Shown here: positions 6,707-14,960 of the stretch, piece by piece | Layout: each line of letters starts with the position of its first letter | Position numbering within the stretch: position 1 is the first letter of the stretch | From: Dehalococcoidia bacterium | GTDB lineage: Bacteria; Chloroflexota; Dehalococcoidia; GIF9; UBA5629 | Direction: 5' to 3' | Assembly (NCBI GenBank): GCA_003484395.1 | Contig: DNCV01000052.1 | Location: 1 to 16,644 of the forward strand | Length of the DNA: 16,644 bases | Notes under the pieces: generated by a model | Databases searched by the model: none | What the model was told of the DNA's origin: nothing | The model's input: the letters and a program-made list of their open reading frames with translations, nothing else | Made by a program: the position numbers and the translations under genes

Positions 6707-7334
6707 ATTCTCACGGGGAGACGAAGTTAAATTCATCTCCCACCTGGATATCATGAGATTATGGGAAAGAGCGATACGCCGCGCCGACCTGCCGCTCATG
6801 TACTCGGAGGGCTTCACCCCACATCCCAGGCTATCTCTGGCTGCGCCTCTTTCTCTCGGTGTAACCAGCGATGCGGAGATGATGGATGCATATTTCGGCA
6901 GACAGATATCTTCACAGTACATGCTGTCACAGATCAATCGTCAAATACCTGCAGGCATCTCCATCTACGATATCTGGGCAGTAGGTATAGAAATGCCTTC
7001 TCTCCAGGCACAAGTACGATTCGCCGAATATACGGTTACTATTGATACGATCGGAGACAAGACATTTACCGATACCGAACAAGCGATATATAACATGCTC
7101 GCCGCCAAAACCATCACCTGGCAACACACCCGAGATAAATCGGTGCGAACGTACGACTTGAGAGCATTAATCGATGACCTTTCATTGCTGGAAAATTCAA
7201 ATGAACGCATAACTATCGCAATGAGACTGCGATGTGATTCGGGGGGCTCGGGACGCCCCGAACAGATCACAAAAGCCCTCGGTTTCCCGCAGCGACCGCG
7301 GAGCATTCATCGAACAGCCCTTATCTTCAATTGA
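6687..7334 (+). CDS. Radical-SAM-linked protein (DUF2344, TIGR03936 family)
   Basis: 215 aa. Seen: the family N-terminus RLRLKFSRGDEVKFISHLDI followed by an RAIRRA helix and a segment SEGFTPHPRLSLAAPLSLGVTS (about 44-65), which are the recognisable marks of DUF2344. The C-terminal half is less conserved and ends in FPQRPRSIHRTALIF. The biochemical role is unknown. The family usually sits beside, or is fused to, a B12-binding radical SAM protein; none is visible in this window. The ATG at 6687 lies inside the CNNM gene (20-base overlap) with AAGGA two bases before it, and puts the family motif at the N-terminus, so the start is well supported. The phosphatase gene follows after 10 bases. Confidence 0.85.
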   Translation: MERLRLKFSRGDEVKFISHLDIMRLWERAIRRADLPLMYSEGFTPHPRLSLAAPLSLGVTSDAEMMDAYFGRQISSQYMLSQINRQIPAGISIYDIWAVGIEMPSLQAQVRFAEYTVTIDTIGDKTFTDTEQAIYNMLAAKTITWQHTRDKSVRTYDLRALIDDLSLLENSNERITIAMRLRCDSGGSGRPEQITKALGFPQRPRSIHRTALIFN

Positions 7335-7344
7335 GACATCCCTG

Positions 7345-7977
7345 ATGAGGAGATACACCATTAAAAAACTCATTCTTGTACGACATGGAGAAACATCATG
7401 GAACAAACAGCACTGGGTTCAGGGCAGTGGCAGCGATACAGTGCTTAATGATCGCGGCAAAAAACAGGCCGAGCGGTTAGCACAAGCCCTCAGTCATACC
7501 AATATCGGTTCCATATATTCCAGCCCTCTGATAAGAGCGCTCGATACAGCACAGGCGATAGCTCAGCCACATCAACTATGCATTACTCCAGTGCCCGATC
7601 TTCGTGAGATGGCATTCGGTACCATCGAAGGAAAGGCCATCACCGATATCGGTGGCGATTTTATAAGATATTTAATGAAATGGCATATTGATGGTGGCAC
7701 AGAGAGAGTTCCCGGCGGTGAAAGCCTCGTTGAAATGGCAGATCGCTCATGGGCGGCAACCCATCAAATCATTAATAGTGATACCCATCAAACTATTGTC
7801 CTGGTCAGTCATTTTTTTGTTACGCTGGCAATTATCTGCAGAGCACTGGATATTTCCCTGCAACATCTGGAACGATTTAGAGTGGCAGCAGCCAGTATCA
7901 GCACCCTGAATATAAACGACGACGGTTATGCAACGCTGATGTCACTTGGAGAAACGTATCATCTGGATGGAGTTTAA
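7345..7977 (+). CDS. Histidine phosphatase family protein (phosphoglycerate-mutase-like)
   Basis: 210 aa. Branch-1 histidine phosphatases transfer a phosphoryl group to an active-site His and hydrolyse it; substrates range from sugar phosphates to cobalamin or nucleotide intermediates. Seen: LVRHGETSWN with Arg13, His14 and Gly15; SSPLIRALDTAQ with Arg64; REMAFGTIEG with Glu88; and the second His in LVSHFFVTL (His156). The family usually has Gly after this His (VSHG), here Phe, a small deviation near the active site. The start is uncertain: the ATG at 7345 has no clear ribosome-binding site, the frame continues upstream into the DUF2344 gene, and AGGAG lies just inside the gene, seven bases before an ATT. 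Specific substrate cannot be assigned; it is not clearly CobC or GpmB. Confidence 0.88.
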   Translation: MRRYTIKKLILVRHGETSWNKQHWVQGSGSDTVLNDRGKKQAERLAQALSHTNIGSIYSSPLIRALDTAQAIAQPHQLCITPVPDLREMAFGTIEGKAITDIGGDFIRYLMKWHIDGGTERVPGGESLVEMADRSWAATHQIINSDTHQTIVLVSHFFVTLAIICRALDISLQHLERFRVAAASISTLNINDDGYATLMSLGETYHLDGV

Positions 7978-7982
7978 TAGAA

Positions 7983-9443
7983 GTGATTGGTGAGAAGCCG
8001 CTGGAACAGCGTATCTGTGACAGTATCATAGCACAACATCTTTTTCAACAGGGAGAGACCGTCGTGGTGGCAGTTTCCGGTGGTGCAGATTCGATATGTC
8101 TGCTATCAATCTTAGCCAAAATCCGAGATGAGCTGGGCATTAACATTCATGTTGCACACCTCGATCACAAACTCCGGGGTAAAGCATCCCGGGCAGATGC
8201 CAGATTTGTCGCCAATTTTGCTGCAAAGCTTACTATACCGGCAACAATCGAGCAGAAAGATGTCACCGGCTATAAGGAAGAACACCATTGTTCCCTTGAG
8301 GAAGCAGCGCGAAATGTCCGTTATTCATTTCTTGCAGATGTCGTAGATCGAATAAAAGGAAGCTGCGTTGCCGTTGGACATACCCGTAATGACCATATTG
8401 AAACAATCCTGTTACACATCATTCGAGGCTCGGGCACAACAGGATTACGCGGCTTGCAATCGGAATCTTCACTGATTTTCGATGAGATTAAACAGCCACT
8501 CACAATCGTCCGACCGCTGTTATCAATCACCCGTGAAGAAACCGTTGCATACTGCCGGCAACATAACATACAACCGCAACACGACATGTCAAACGATGAT
8601 CTCTCATTTCGCAGAAACAGCATCCGTCATGAGCTGCTGCCCCAATTGCGCAACTACAATGCCGGTATTGAAGACGCTCTGATACGCCTCTCGTCCCTAG
8701 CAACAGATGACCTCGCTTATATTGAAGATCAGGCTCGAAACGTATGGAACCTTGCAGTTCACGTAAAAGGCAACGCTGTTTATTTTGACAAGAAAGCATG
8801 CAAGAATTTGCATATTAGTATCCAACGGCAAATTTTAAGAATGGGACTGACCAGACTGACCGGAAGCACCCGCGATTTCGATGCCGGACATATTGAATCA
8901 ATGGCAAATTTCATCACAAAACCCACAGGGAAAACGCTTCCTCTTCCGCACGGGCTTACATTATCATCACTCTATGACACTCTGGTACTCGCAACCGCTG
9001 AGATCTCACACTGTCCGTTGCCACTCCTGAAAGGACAAACGGCTATTCCGCTTCCGGGAGAGATAGAGGTAGACGGATGGCACATCACAGCGAAGATCAC
9101 ACGGCAAACACGAAATACTACACGAATTACACAGGATAGTGCATCCGAATTTACAGCAATGTTCGACCTTAACGCGCTTGGCACAGATCTTATGCTAAGA
9201 AATCGCCAACCCGGCGATCGATTTCAGCCCTTGGGCATGAACAGAACTAAAAAATTGCAGGATTTCATGGTGGACGCACGGATCCCTCAAGCATGGCGGA
9301 ATCGTGTCCCGATCCTCTGTACAAAAGATCACATCGCATGGATTGTCGGATGGCAAATAGACGATCGTGTGAAAGTGCTGAAAAACAGTGGAGCCATTGC
9401 ACAAATTACTTTCAAAAGTATTGAACATGCTGATAGAATCTGA
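7983..9443 (+). CDS. tilS: tRNA(Ile)-lysidine synthase TilS
   Basis: 486 aa. TilS attaches lysine to C34 of the AUA-reading tRNA-Ile, using ATP, which changes both codon and charging identity. Seen: an N-type ATP-pyrophosphatase domain with the P-loop SGGADS (32-37); the HVAHLDHKLRG stretch (56-66); SLEEAARNVRYSFL (104-117); GHTRNDHIETILLHIIRGSG (132-151); a middle substrate domain; and a C-terminal TilS domain from about residue 390 with LRNRQPGDRFQPLGM and KKLQDFMVDARIP, followed by a segment ending in VGWQIDDRVKV. All three parts are present, as in the long bacterial form. It starts with GTG at 7983, five bases after the phosphatase stop. The 3' end overlaps the Smr-domain gene by 17 bases. 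Confidence 0.96.
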   Translation: MIGEKPLEQRICDSIIAQHLFQQGETVVVAVSGGADSICLLSILAKIRDELGINIHVAHLDHKLRGKASRADARFVANFAAKLTIPATIEQKDVTGYKEEHHCSLEEAARNVRYSFLADVVDRIKGSCVAVGHTRNDHIETILLHIIRGSGTTGLRGLQSESSLIFDEIKQPLTIVRPLLSITREETVAYCRQHNIQPQHDMSNDDLSFRRNSIRHELLPQLRNYNAGIEDALIRLSSLATDDLAYIEDQARNVWNLAVHVKGNAVYFDKKACKNLHISIQRQILRMGLTRLTGSTRDFDAGHIESMANFITKPTGKTLPLPHGLTLSSLYDTLVLATAEISHCPLPLLKGQTAIPLPGEIEVDGWHITAKITRQTRNTTRITQDSASEFTAMFDLNALGTDLMLRNRQPGDRFQPLGMNRTKKLQDFMVDARIPQAWRNRVPILCTKDHIAWIVGWQIDDRVKVLKNSGAIAQITFKSIEHADRI

Positions 9444-9681
9444 ACTGGATCTACACCGGCTGACCGTCGACGAGGCAATAGAAGAGCTTGAGCTCTATCT
9501 GTATGAAGCATTCAAACGTCGGCTCAGCCTCGTTCGTATCAACCACGGGAAAGGAACCGGAGCATTGAGACAGGCCGTGCATCGGGAACTGAGAAGAAAC
9601 AGCATGGTGAAATCATTCCGTCCCGGAGGATATGGCGAAGGCGGCGTAGGCGTCACCATCGTTGAGATATCCGATAAATAA
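9427..9681 (+). CDS. Small stand-alone Smr-domain protein
   Basis: 84 aa from the ATG at 9427. It is essentially a single Smr domain like the C-terminal part of MutS2. Smr domains are nicking or RNA-cleaving endonuclease modules. Seen: DLHRLTVDEAIEELELYL (8-25), where the first motif has Arg rather than the more usual Gly after DLH; INHGKGTGALRQAVHREL (38-55) with the HGKGTG motif; and the closing GGYGEGGVGVTIVEI. No MutS2 ATPase portion is attached. The start is uncertain: the ATG overlaps the tilS end by 17 bases without a clear ribosome-binding site, and a GTG at 9388 in the same frame is an alternative. It is the last gene of the + strand cluster. Function as DNA or RNA nuclease is not shown. 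Confidence 0.87.
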   Translation: MLIESELDLHRLTVDEAIEELELYLYEAFKRRLSLVRINHGKGTGALRQAVHRELRRNSMVKSFRPGGYGEGGVGVTIVEISDK

Positions 9682-9878
9682 TTTTATATTTGTAGTTATA
9701 ATATTGATTCTCTCGTAAAAACCCCTCGCTGAATCCCTCTGATGCGCCACCATTAAAACCTCTCCGTAGCCAGGTGCGTCTGCCTTACCCCACAATCTGT
9801 GTAAGTAAGCCAGCATGTAGAACTCAATATGTAGTAGCTGGAATTAGTTGTGTTAGCGCTTGACGAGTAGTGATTTTC

Positions 9879-9897
9879 CTTTTTTCACAGAAAAAAG
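9879..9897. terminator. Weak A/T hairpin between convergent smr and sbcC-like genes
   Basis: CTTTTTTC and GAAAAAAG form perfect 8-base arms around ACA, five bases beyond the minus-strand stop of the SbcC-like gene. It is A/T-rich, so stability is low; a bidirectional terminator is plausible only because of its location. The rest of 9682-9878 holds no gene I can support. Confidence 0.35.
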
Positions 9898-9901
9898 ATT
9901 G

Positions 9902-12607
9902 CTACCGTCTGATCACAGCTTCCAGATCGATGAAACGGCAGTCAGCAAGTCCGTGATATCGCTCGGGGTGGCAGGTAAAGATGAGCACCTGCATGCGCTG
10001 TGCGGTCTCCTCGATTATGGTCATAATGCGTGCCAGCCTGCCGGCATCGGTAGCTGCAAGCACATCATCGAGAACAATGAGATTCCGTTCGTCACCGGCG
10101 ATCATTTCGGCAAGGGCAAGACGGATGGCAAAATATATCTGCTCCTGCTCCCCTCCGGAAGCGTTATCGAGAGAAACGGGAGCTGCGGCATCAGGCGGCA
10201 TAATGCCATCTACCGCAAAGCCTTCATTGACTTTCACTCTTCCCAATCTGGTACCGGCGATTCGCTGAAGTATGCGGCTTGCCGCCGTTTCAACAGGCTC
10301 GGCAATGTCTGCCAGTATCTCACTATGGCGCTGCATCAGCAATGAATGGATGAGATTAACTGCATTCAGCTTCAATTCCTCTTCGGCAATGTCTCTTTTT
10401 AAACGTTCCACCTCTTCTTCTGCCAGCGAGAGCGCCGTATACGTTCCCTGCTCGGAGAGCAGATGCAAACGTTCCTCCGCCCGTTGTTCTTCATCTCGTG
10501 TCATTGCAGCGTTTTCCTGCGCTGCAGTCAACTGTTTTTCGAGCTTTTCGAGCGTGGATACAGGATTTTCTCCCAAAACAGCCAGCCTTTTTTCTATCTC
10601 TTCCAGACTAATCCTCGCTGCATTCCATGCAAGCGATGCTGTATTCATATCGGCAGTGCGTATTTCATCGGTTTTTCCATCGGCTGTTACTTCACTTATA
10701 TGAATACGTATCTTATCGATATTCGTCCTGATCTCATTGATTTGAGTGCTGATTTGAGCAGCATTTTTTTCGGCTGCAGAGATGTTCTTTTCAGCATTTT
10801 GCCATACACGTTCGGCATTATCTACTTTTTTCGCAAAAGCGTCACTTCGCTGGCGTGCCGATGTTTTCAATGCCGTTATATCCGGTATTGCAGTATTCCA
10901 TTCAGGATGTCTCTCACTTATCCCTGCCAGCAATATCTCGACACGCCTGAGATCCTGTTCCATTGTTTCTTTCTGCTCGCCATCCAATATCTTAAGTCGG
11001 CTACCAGCTTCCTCGATTTTTCTGTCAATTATCTCCGCCTGTTTGGACAACGTATGCAATGCCTCAAGATCAGTAGTGCCATAGGGAGCAGTAAGCTCTT
11101 TGAGACGTTGCTCCGCACCGGCATGAGCTTTGCGATATTGTTCAATTGAACCCGTCGGTCCTTTTGCACGTATTCGAGCTATCGAAGGTAAATCGACGAC
11201 CACCTCCGGCGATCCTTTGATTTGCGCGGGCTTTCCAGCCTGTAACGAATTAATGCCGGGAGATTCCCCTGAGATGACATCAATGGAGATATCCCGTTCC
11301 GGAACCACTTCAAGAGTTATCAGGGAGGCATCTATACGTACACGGGCTTCATCACGATCTTTCATCGCTTTGCCGATCGCCCAAACGGTTTCTTTATCAG
11401 GGGCAATAAGCGCAGCGCGGGCTTTTCGATATCCTTCAAGATCATTCTGAGTCTGCCCGATATTTTTCAAACGAGTTTTCAACTCACCTGCCTTTTTACT
11501 CAGTTCAAGGAAGTTAGCGGCTTCCTGCCAGAGATTGTCGGCAGCGGCGATATCGGCACGTTCTCTTCGAATATCTTCCAGCGCCCTCTTCGCTTCCTCA
11601 GCCTCTTGAGCAAGTCTTCTTATCTGTTCCTGCTGGCCAGGCTTCTCTTTCTCAAGACTGTTAAGCCGTATCAAAGCATCTGCTTCATCTTTCCTTGCCT
11701 TTGTTATGGAATCGATCCGCTGTTTCAGTGCGTTATATTGCGCTTCCGCAGTCTTTTTTTGCTCCTCCCTCTGCTTCCTTTCAGCTTCGAGTGTTTCATA
11801 TTCTTTTACGCGAGCTGCTGTTCTGTTGATTTCCAGATCAATGCTTGCAGAGAAACTGCTCGATTGTTTTTGCCGTGCCCGCAAATCTTCCACTCGACGT
11901 GACGTCTCATCAAACATACGCTGCTGCTCCCGAGCCTGTGACAGAGCATCATTCGCAGCATGCAGCTTTTCCTTCAATCTCACTATCTCCGGAGCATCTT
12001 TTCCCGACCTCAATTTGCCTGTGCCGGTAAAGTATTGACTCCACAGAGATTCAACCATACGTTCAACGGGATTTGCCGCCGAAGCATCCACCTGGGCTCC
12101 CAGCATAGATCGTATATCGGCTATAACATCACCGGAGAGTTTATTCAATGCGAGATTGCCCTGCGAAGCCCAGAGAACCTGAGTAAGACCCCAGTGTTCG
12201 ACTCTCGATAGCCCTTTAGCGGGAGCAGCTTGTGTAAGCATCAAACGTACCTGACTATCGGCATGATCATTTTCTGCAAAGCGAGTATATCTCCCCTCCT
12301 CCTTCCTCTCAAGCAGTGATTTCGCCCCATCGAGAAATGTCTTCGAGATACGATAATCGACGTCTTTGTGGCTGAACTCAATAATGACGGAAGGAGAAAG
12401 CATACGTCCCCACGGTCGTATCGCTTTTATTTCAGCTCCCGTTACTTTGTGATTATCAAACATGCCAAGGGTAAGCGCTTCAAGGATCGTCGATTTGCCG
12501 GCGCCGTTCGGTGCATGAATAACGTTCAATTTGTTATCAAAGCCGTTGATCTCCACCGGATCAGCGAAACAGCGCCAGCCGCTAATGTGGATAGAATGTA
12601 CTATCAC
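9902..12607 (-). CDS. SbcC/Rad50-like ABC ATPase with coiled coils, no zinc hook
   Basis: 901 aa. Rad50/SbcC-type ATPases pair with an Mre11/SbcD nuclease in DNA end processing. Seen: Walker A HAPNGAGKST (31-40), Q-loop Gln149 (WASQGN), a long helix-rich region (about 205-425), a beta-rich segment with VVPERDISIDVIS and PEVVVDLPSIARI (about 428-482), a returning helical region (about 485-765), signature NASGGEQEQ (815-823), Walker B LIVLDD (843-848), D-loop Asp854 and H-loop His880. The apex has no CxxC zinc hook; the only Cys are 13, 879 and 890. The second Walker B acid is Asp848 where ABC ATPases usually have Glu. Start is GTG at 12607, overlapping the nuclease stop by four bases. Gene name withheld: it may be a separate subfamily rather than an SbcC orthologue. 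Confidence 0.9.
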   Translation of the reverse strand: MIVHSIHISGWRCFADPVEINGFDNKLNVIHAPNGAGKSTILEALTLGMFDNHKVTGAEIKAIRPWGRMLSPSVIIEFSHKDVDYRISKTFLDGAKSLLERKEEGRYTRFAENDHADSQVRLMLTQAAPAKGLSRVEHWGLTQVLWASQGNLALNKLSGDVIADIRSMLGAQVDASAANPVERMVESLWSQYFTGTGKLRSGKDAPEIVRLKEKLHAANDALSQAREQQRMFDETSRRVEDLRARQKQSSSFSASIDLEINRTAARVKEYETLEAERKQREEQKKTAEAQYNALKQRIDSITKARKDEADALIRLNSLEKEKPGQQEQIRRLAQEAEEAKRALEDIRRERADIAAADNLWQEAANFLELSKKAGELKTRLKNIGQTQNDLEGYRKARAALIAPDKETVWAIGKAMKDRDEARVRIDASLITLEVVPERDISIDVISGESPGINSLQAGKPAQIKGSPEVVVDLPSIARIRAKGPTGSIEQYRKAHAGAEQRLKELTAPYGTTDLEALHTLSKQAEIIDRKIEEAGSRLKILDGEQKETMEQDLRRVEILLAGISERHPEWNTAIPDITALKTSARQRSDAFAKKVDNAERVWQNAEKNISAAEKNAAQISTQINEIRTNIDKIRIHISEVTADGKTDEIRTADMNTASLAWNAARISLEEIEKRLAVLGENPVSTLEKLEKQLTAAQENAAMTRDEEQRAEERLHLLSEQGTYTALSLAEEEVERLKRDIAEEELKLNAVNLIHSLLMQRHSEILADIAEPVETAASRILQRIAGTRLGRVKVNEGFAVDGIMPPDAAAPVSLDNASGGEQEQIYFAIRLALAEMIAGDERNLIVLDDVLAATDAGRLARIMTIIEETAQRMQVLIFTCHPERYHGLADCRFIDLEAVIRR

Positions 12608-13728
12608 CGTTTCGTCTCCATGATGATGCCATAAAGATCGAGCAGCGCCCGTGCGGCAACATCAACTGTCGCCCCTTCGGGACGGCTGCCGGCATATGCC
12701 GGATCTGAAAGCTCCTTTAGTCTGAGAGCAACATCATGAATCGGGCCATGCGGCACCGTATTTACCCAATCATCGTCATCCGGCGCCGGTATGAGTTTGG
12801 ATATATCCATTGCAGCATATAAAAACCGTGATGAAATCACTTCTTGAATTCGTGCTATCTTTTCACGATCCTGTGCAAACAGCAGCCCGCTGAGCGACAG
12901 GAGAAGCAATGTTTCGTTTGGGTTTGATATCCCCTCCACCCTCTGAAATAGCCTGTCCGAGTCTCCCCAGGTTTCGATATTTTCGTTCATCTGTACCCAT
13001 GTGAGTAAACCGGTATGAATCGGGGTGATAACCGGAGATGATCCATGACTCGGGATTTCGACCAAAAGTATGTTGCCGCTGTCGCGCTCTCCGAATTTTG
13101 TCGGCTCATGCGTGCCTGAATATGCCATGCGGGTAACCGCATCAAAGCCCGTATACAACGCCAAGGAATGCCAGTGTCCGATGGCCAGATAATCGAGTCC
13201 GGCGCGTTGTGCGGCATCCCGCGGGATAGGATAGTCGGGCTCATCCTGGCGTATGCCCTCGACCGTCCCATGCGCCAGCCCGATGCGAATTCCATCATTT
13301 CCAGCAGGAATCCATGCCGTAGGATCCCCTCCCGACTGTTTTTCATATGCCGGGCACGGGAATAACGTACCGCCCGATACATCAACAGGTATCTTTTCCT
13401 TAAGCACATAAACGGTTCGTGCCGAGCGCCATGCAGGATGCTCCCATACCGATCCCGGCACGAGCGGATCATGATTGCCCGGAATAATATAAACAGGCAC
13501 AGAGTAACCTGACAGGATATCCACTGCTCTCTGAATTAATGCTCTATCAACACCATTATCATCGAAAGTATCGCCGGCAATAAGAATGAAATCAGCAGCA
13601 TGTTGCCCAGCTATTTCTCCAATGCGTTTAGCTGTAAGCAGACGCGCTTCACGCACTTTCGAGGCGGCTGCGCCCACATGTGAAGCCTTCATGCCAAGCT
13701 GCCAATCCCCTGTGTGGATGAATTTCAT
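12604..13728 (-). CDS. SbcD/Mre11-like metallophosphoesterase nuclease
   Basis: 374 aa. A predicted two-metal DNA nuclease partner of the adjacent Rad50-like ATPase. Seen: motif I HTGDWQLG with Asp8 and Gln10; AGDTFDDN with Asp53; PGNHD with Asn85 and His86; LAHG with His153; and GHWH with His185 and His187. All Mre11 metal or catalytic positions are recognisable except position 10, which is His in P. furiosus Mre11 and E. coli SbcD (DWHLG) but Gln here. YSGTHEPTKFGE replaces the usual YSG-P-FGE. A C-terminal region of about 150 residues would carry the ATPase-binding and capping parts. ATG at 13728 overlaps the dgt stop by four bases (ATGA) and the stop overlaps the ATPase GTG, so the three proteins are translationally coupled. 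Confidence 0.9.
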   Translation of the reverse strand: MKFIHTGDWQLGMKASHVGAAASKVREARLLTAKRIGEIAGQHAADFILIAGDTFDDNGVDRALIQRAVDILSGYSVPVYIIPGNHDPLVPGSVWEHPAWRSARTVYVLKEKIPVDVSGGTLFPCPAYEKQSGGDPTAWIPAGNDGIRIGLAHGTVEGIRQDEPDYPIPRDAAQRAGLDYLAIGHWHSLALYTGFDAVTRMAYSGTHEPTKFGERDSGNILLVEIPSHGSSPVITPIHTGLLTWVQMNENIETWGDSDRLFQRVEGISNPNETLLLLSLSGLLFAQDREKIARIQEVISSRFLYAAMDISKLIPAPDDDDWVNTVPHGPIHDVALRLKELSDPAYAGSRPEGATVDVAARALLDLYGIIMETKR

Positions 13729-14927
13729 AGAATCTTATGTCCAAATGATCGTTCGGTAGGTTCAAACAGCTCGGTATAGAGATCAACGGCGCTTCTATCG
13801 GTTAACGCTGCCAAAAACCGCGCTATCTCCTGAGCCGGTTCATTGCCTGCATCAATCCGTTCCTGTATCCTGACAGGCAATAGTTTATGATTTTCAATCA
13901 GTGCGGTGAACAGGCTGTGAAGTATATGGGAGGCACGGGAACTCTGCCGTGCTATAACCGGGCTGCGATACATATTGCCCATCATAAAATCGAGGAGTCT
14001 TTTAACTTCACCTTCAACCTCCACCGATAAAGCAACGAGAGGCAGGTTAAGTCCCCGCACTTCCTCAACCGTTCTAACACCTGCTTTATTTGCCCGCGCT
14101 TTCGTTTCCTCTATGCTGTCACGGATCAGCGCATCAATAAGATGACGATGTGCCCGCTTAAAAACGATCTGCTGTTTATCAACGCCCGGACGGAACCCCT
14201 GCCGCTGCGACTTCGTATATTCATCGTTCGCTTTACGCCATGCCGTATCCCAGATGTTGATGCGCAATGCACTCAAAGCATCTGCTTTAAGGATGCCAGC
14301 TACCAGAGCGTCTTCGATATCGTGGGTGGCATAGGCGATGACATCGGCAAGATTGCATAACTGTGCTTCAAGTGATGGTTGAGCATAGATATCGTATTGA
14401 TCTTTTACTGAAGGCACATCGTAAAATGTCTGGTGGCGCGCCAGTCCCTCTCGTGTAACCCAGGTCAAATTCAGTCCAAAATGCTCGCAGTATTGCAATT
14501 CAAGCTCGTCGACCACCTGAAGGGAATGGGCATTTGAGTTCCACTCAAAATTATATTTCTTTAACAACTCCTGCAGAGCGTGTTCTCCTGCATGGCCGAA
14601 TGCGGTATGTCCGAGATCATGAGCGAGACATATGGCTTCTACAAGCGGTTCATTGAGTCTTAATATCCGCGCTATGCCGCGACCAATCTGAGAAACTTCA
14701 AGCGTATGCGTGAGACGCGTGCGGAAGAAATCGCCCTCATGGACAACGAACACCTGCGTCTTATATTGCAGCTTGCGGAATGAATCGCTGTGCATAATAC
14801 GATCTCGATCACGTGAATAGCTCCCCCGCTGATCGTTGCCTCTCTCTTTAAAGTGCCTGGTATGCCAGGGATTGATATCCAGGGTAGAGAGACGAGATAA
14901 ATTAGCGGCGGCGGTTCTTTGATTCAT
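13725..14927 (-). CDS. dgt: dGTPase-like HD-domain triphosphohydrolase
   Basis: 400 aa from the ATG at 14927. Members cleave dNTPs to deoxynucleoside plus triphosphate; dGTP is the classic substrate, but many homologues differ in substrate or need an activating dNTP. Seen: RTRLTHTLEVSQIGRGIAR (69-87) with His74; AHDLGHTAFGHAGEHAL with the His103/Asp104 pair; and LADVIAYATHDIEDAL with Asp195. These are the HD metal ligands and family context. The N-terminus (TRHFKERG, YSRDRDRIMHSDSFRKLQYKTQVF) is typical of the short Dgt-like group. A GTG two codons upstream (14933) is an alternative start; neither has a good ribosome-binding site. A strong promoter lies just upstream. It is the first gene of an operon with the SbcCD-like pair. 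The dgt symbol is by family. Confidence 0.92.
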   Translation of the reverse strand: MNQRTAAANLSRLSTLDINPWHTRHFKERGNDQRGSYSRDRDRIMHSDSFRKLQYKTQVFVVHEGDFFRTRLTHTLEVSQIGRGIARILRLNEPLVEAICLAHDLGHTAFGHAGEHALQELLKKYNFEWNSNAHSLQVVDELELQYCEHFGLNLTWVTREGLARHQTFYDVPSVKDQYDIYAQPSLEAQLCNLADVIAYATHDIEDALVAGILKADALSALRINIWDTAWRKANDEYTKSQRQGFRPGVDKQQIVFKRAHRHLIDALIRDSIEETKARANKAGVRTVEEVRGLNLPLVALSVEVEGEVKRLLDFMMGNMYRSPVIARQSSRASHILHSLFTALIENHKLLPVRIQERIDAGNEPAQEIARFLAALTDRSAVDLYTELFEPTERSFGHKIL

Positions 14928-14960
14928 AATCACATCAATCGTAAACGATACAGCGTTACT

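Noticed and set aside
7234..7344. Upstream extension of the phosphatase frame
   Set aside because: It overlaps the DUF2344 coding end and adds 37 residues before the normal family N-terminus.
9613..9816. 67-codon minus-strand frame between the smr and SbcC-like genes (starts MLAYLHRLWGKADAPGYGE)
   Set aside because: It looks somewhat protein-like, but its 3' third is antisense to the smr gene, it lacks a good ribosome-binding site, and I do not recognise a family.
10463..11149. 228-codon plus-strand frame rich in Phe, Cys and Ser
   Set aside because: It is antisense to the coiled-coil part of the SbcC-like gene; its composition is the mirror of Glu/Lys/Ala-rich coding sequence.
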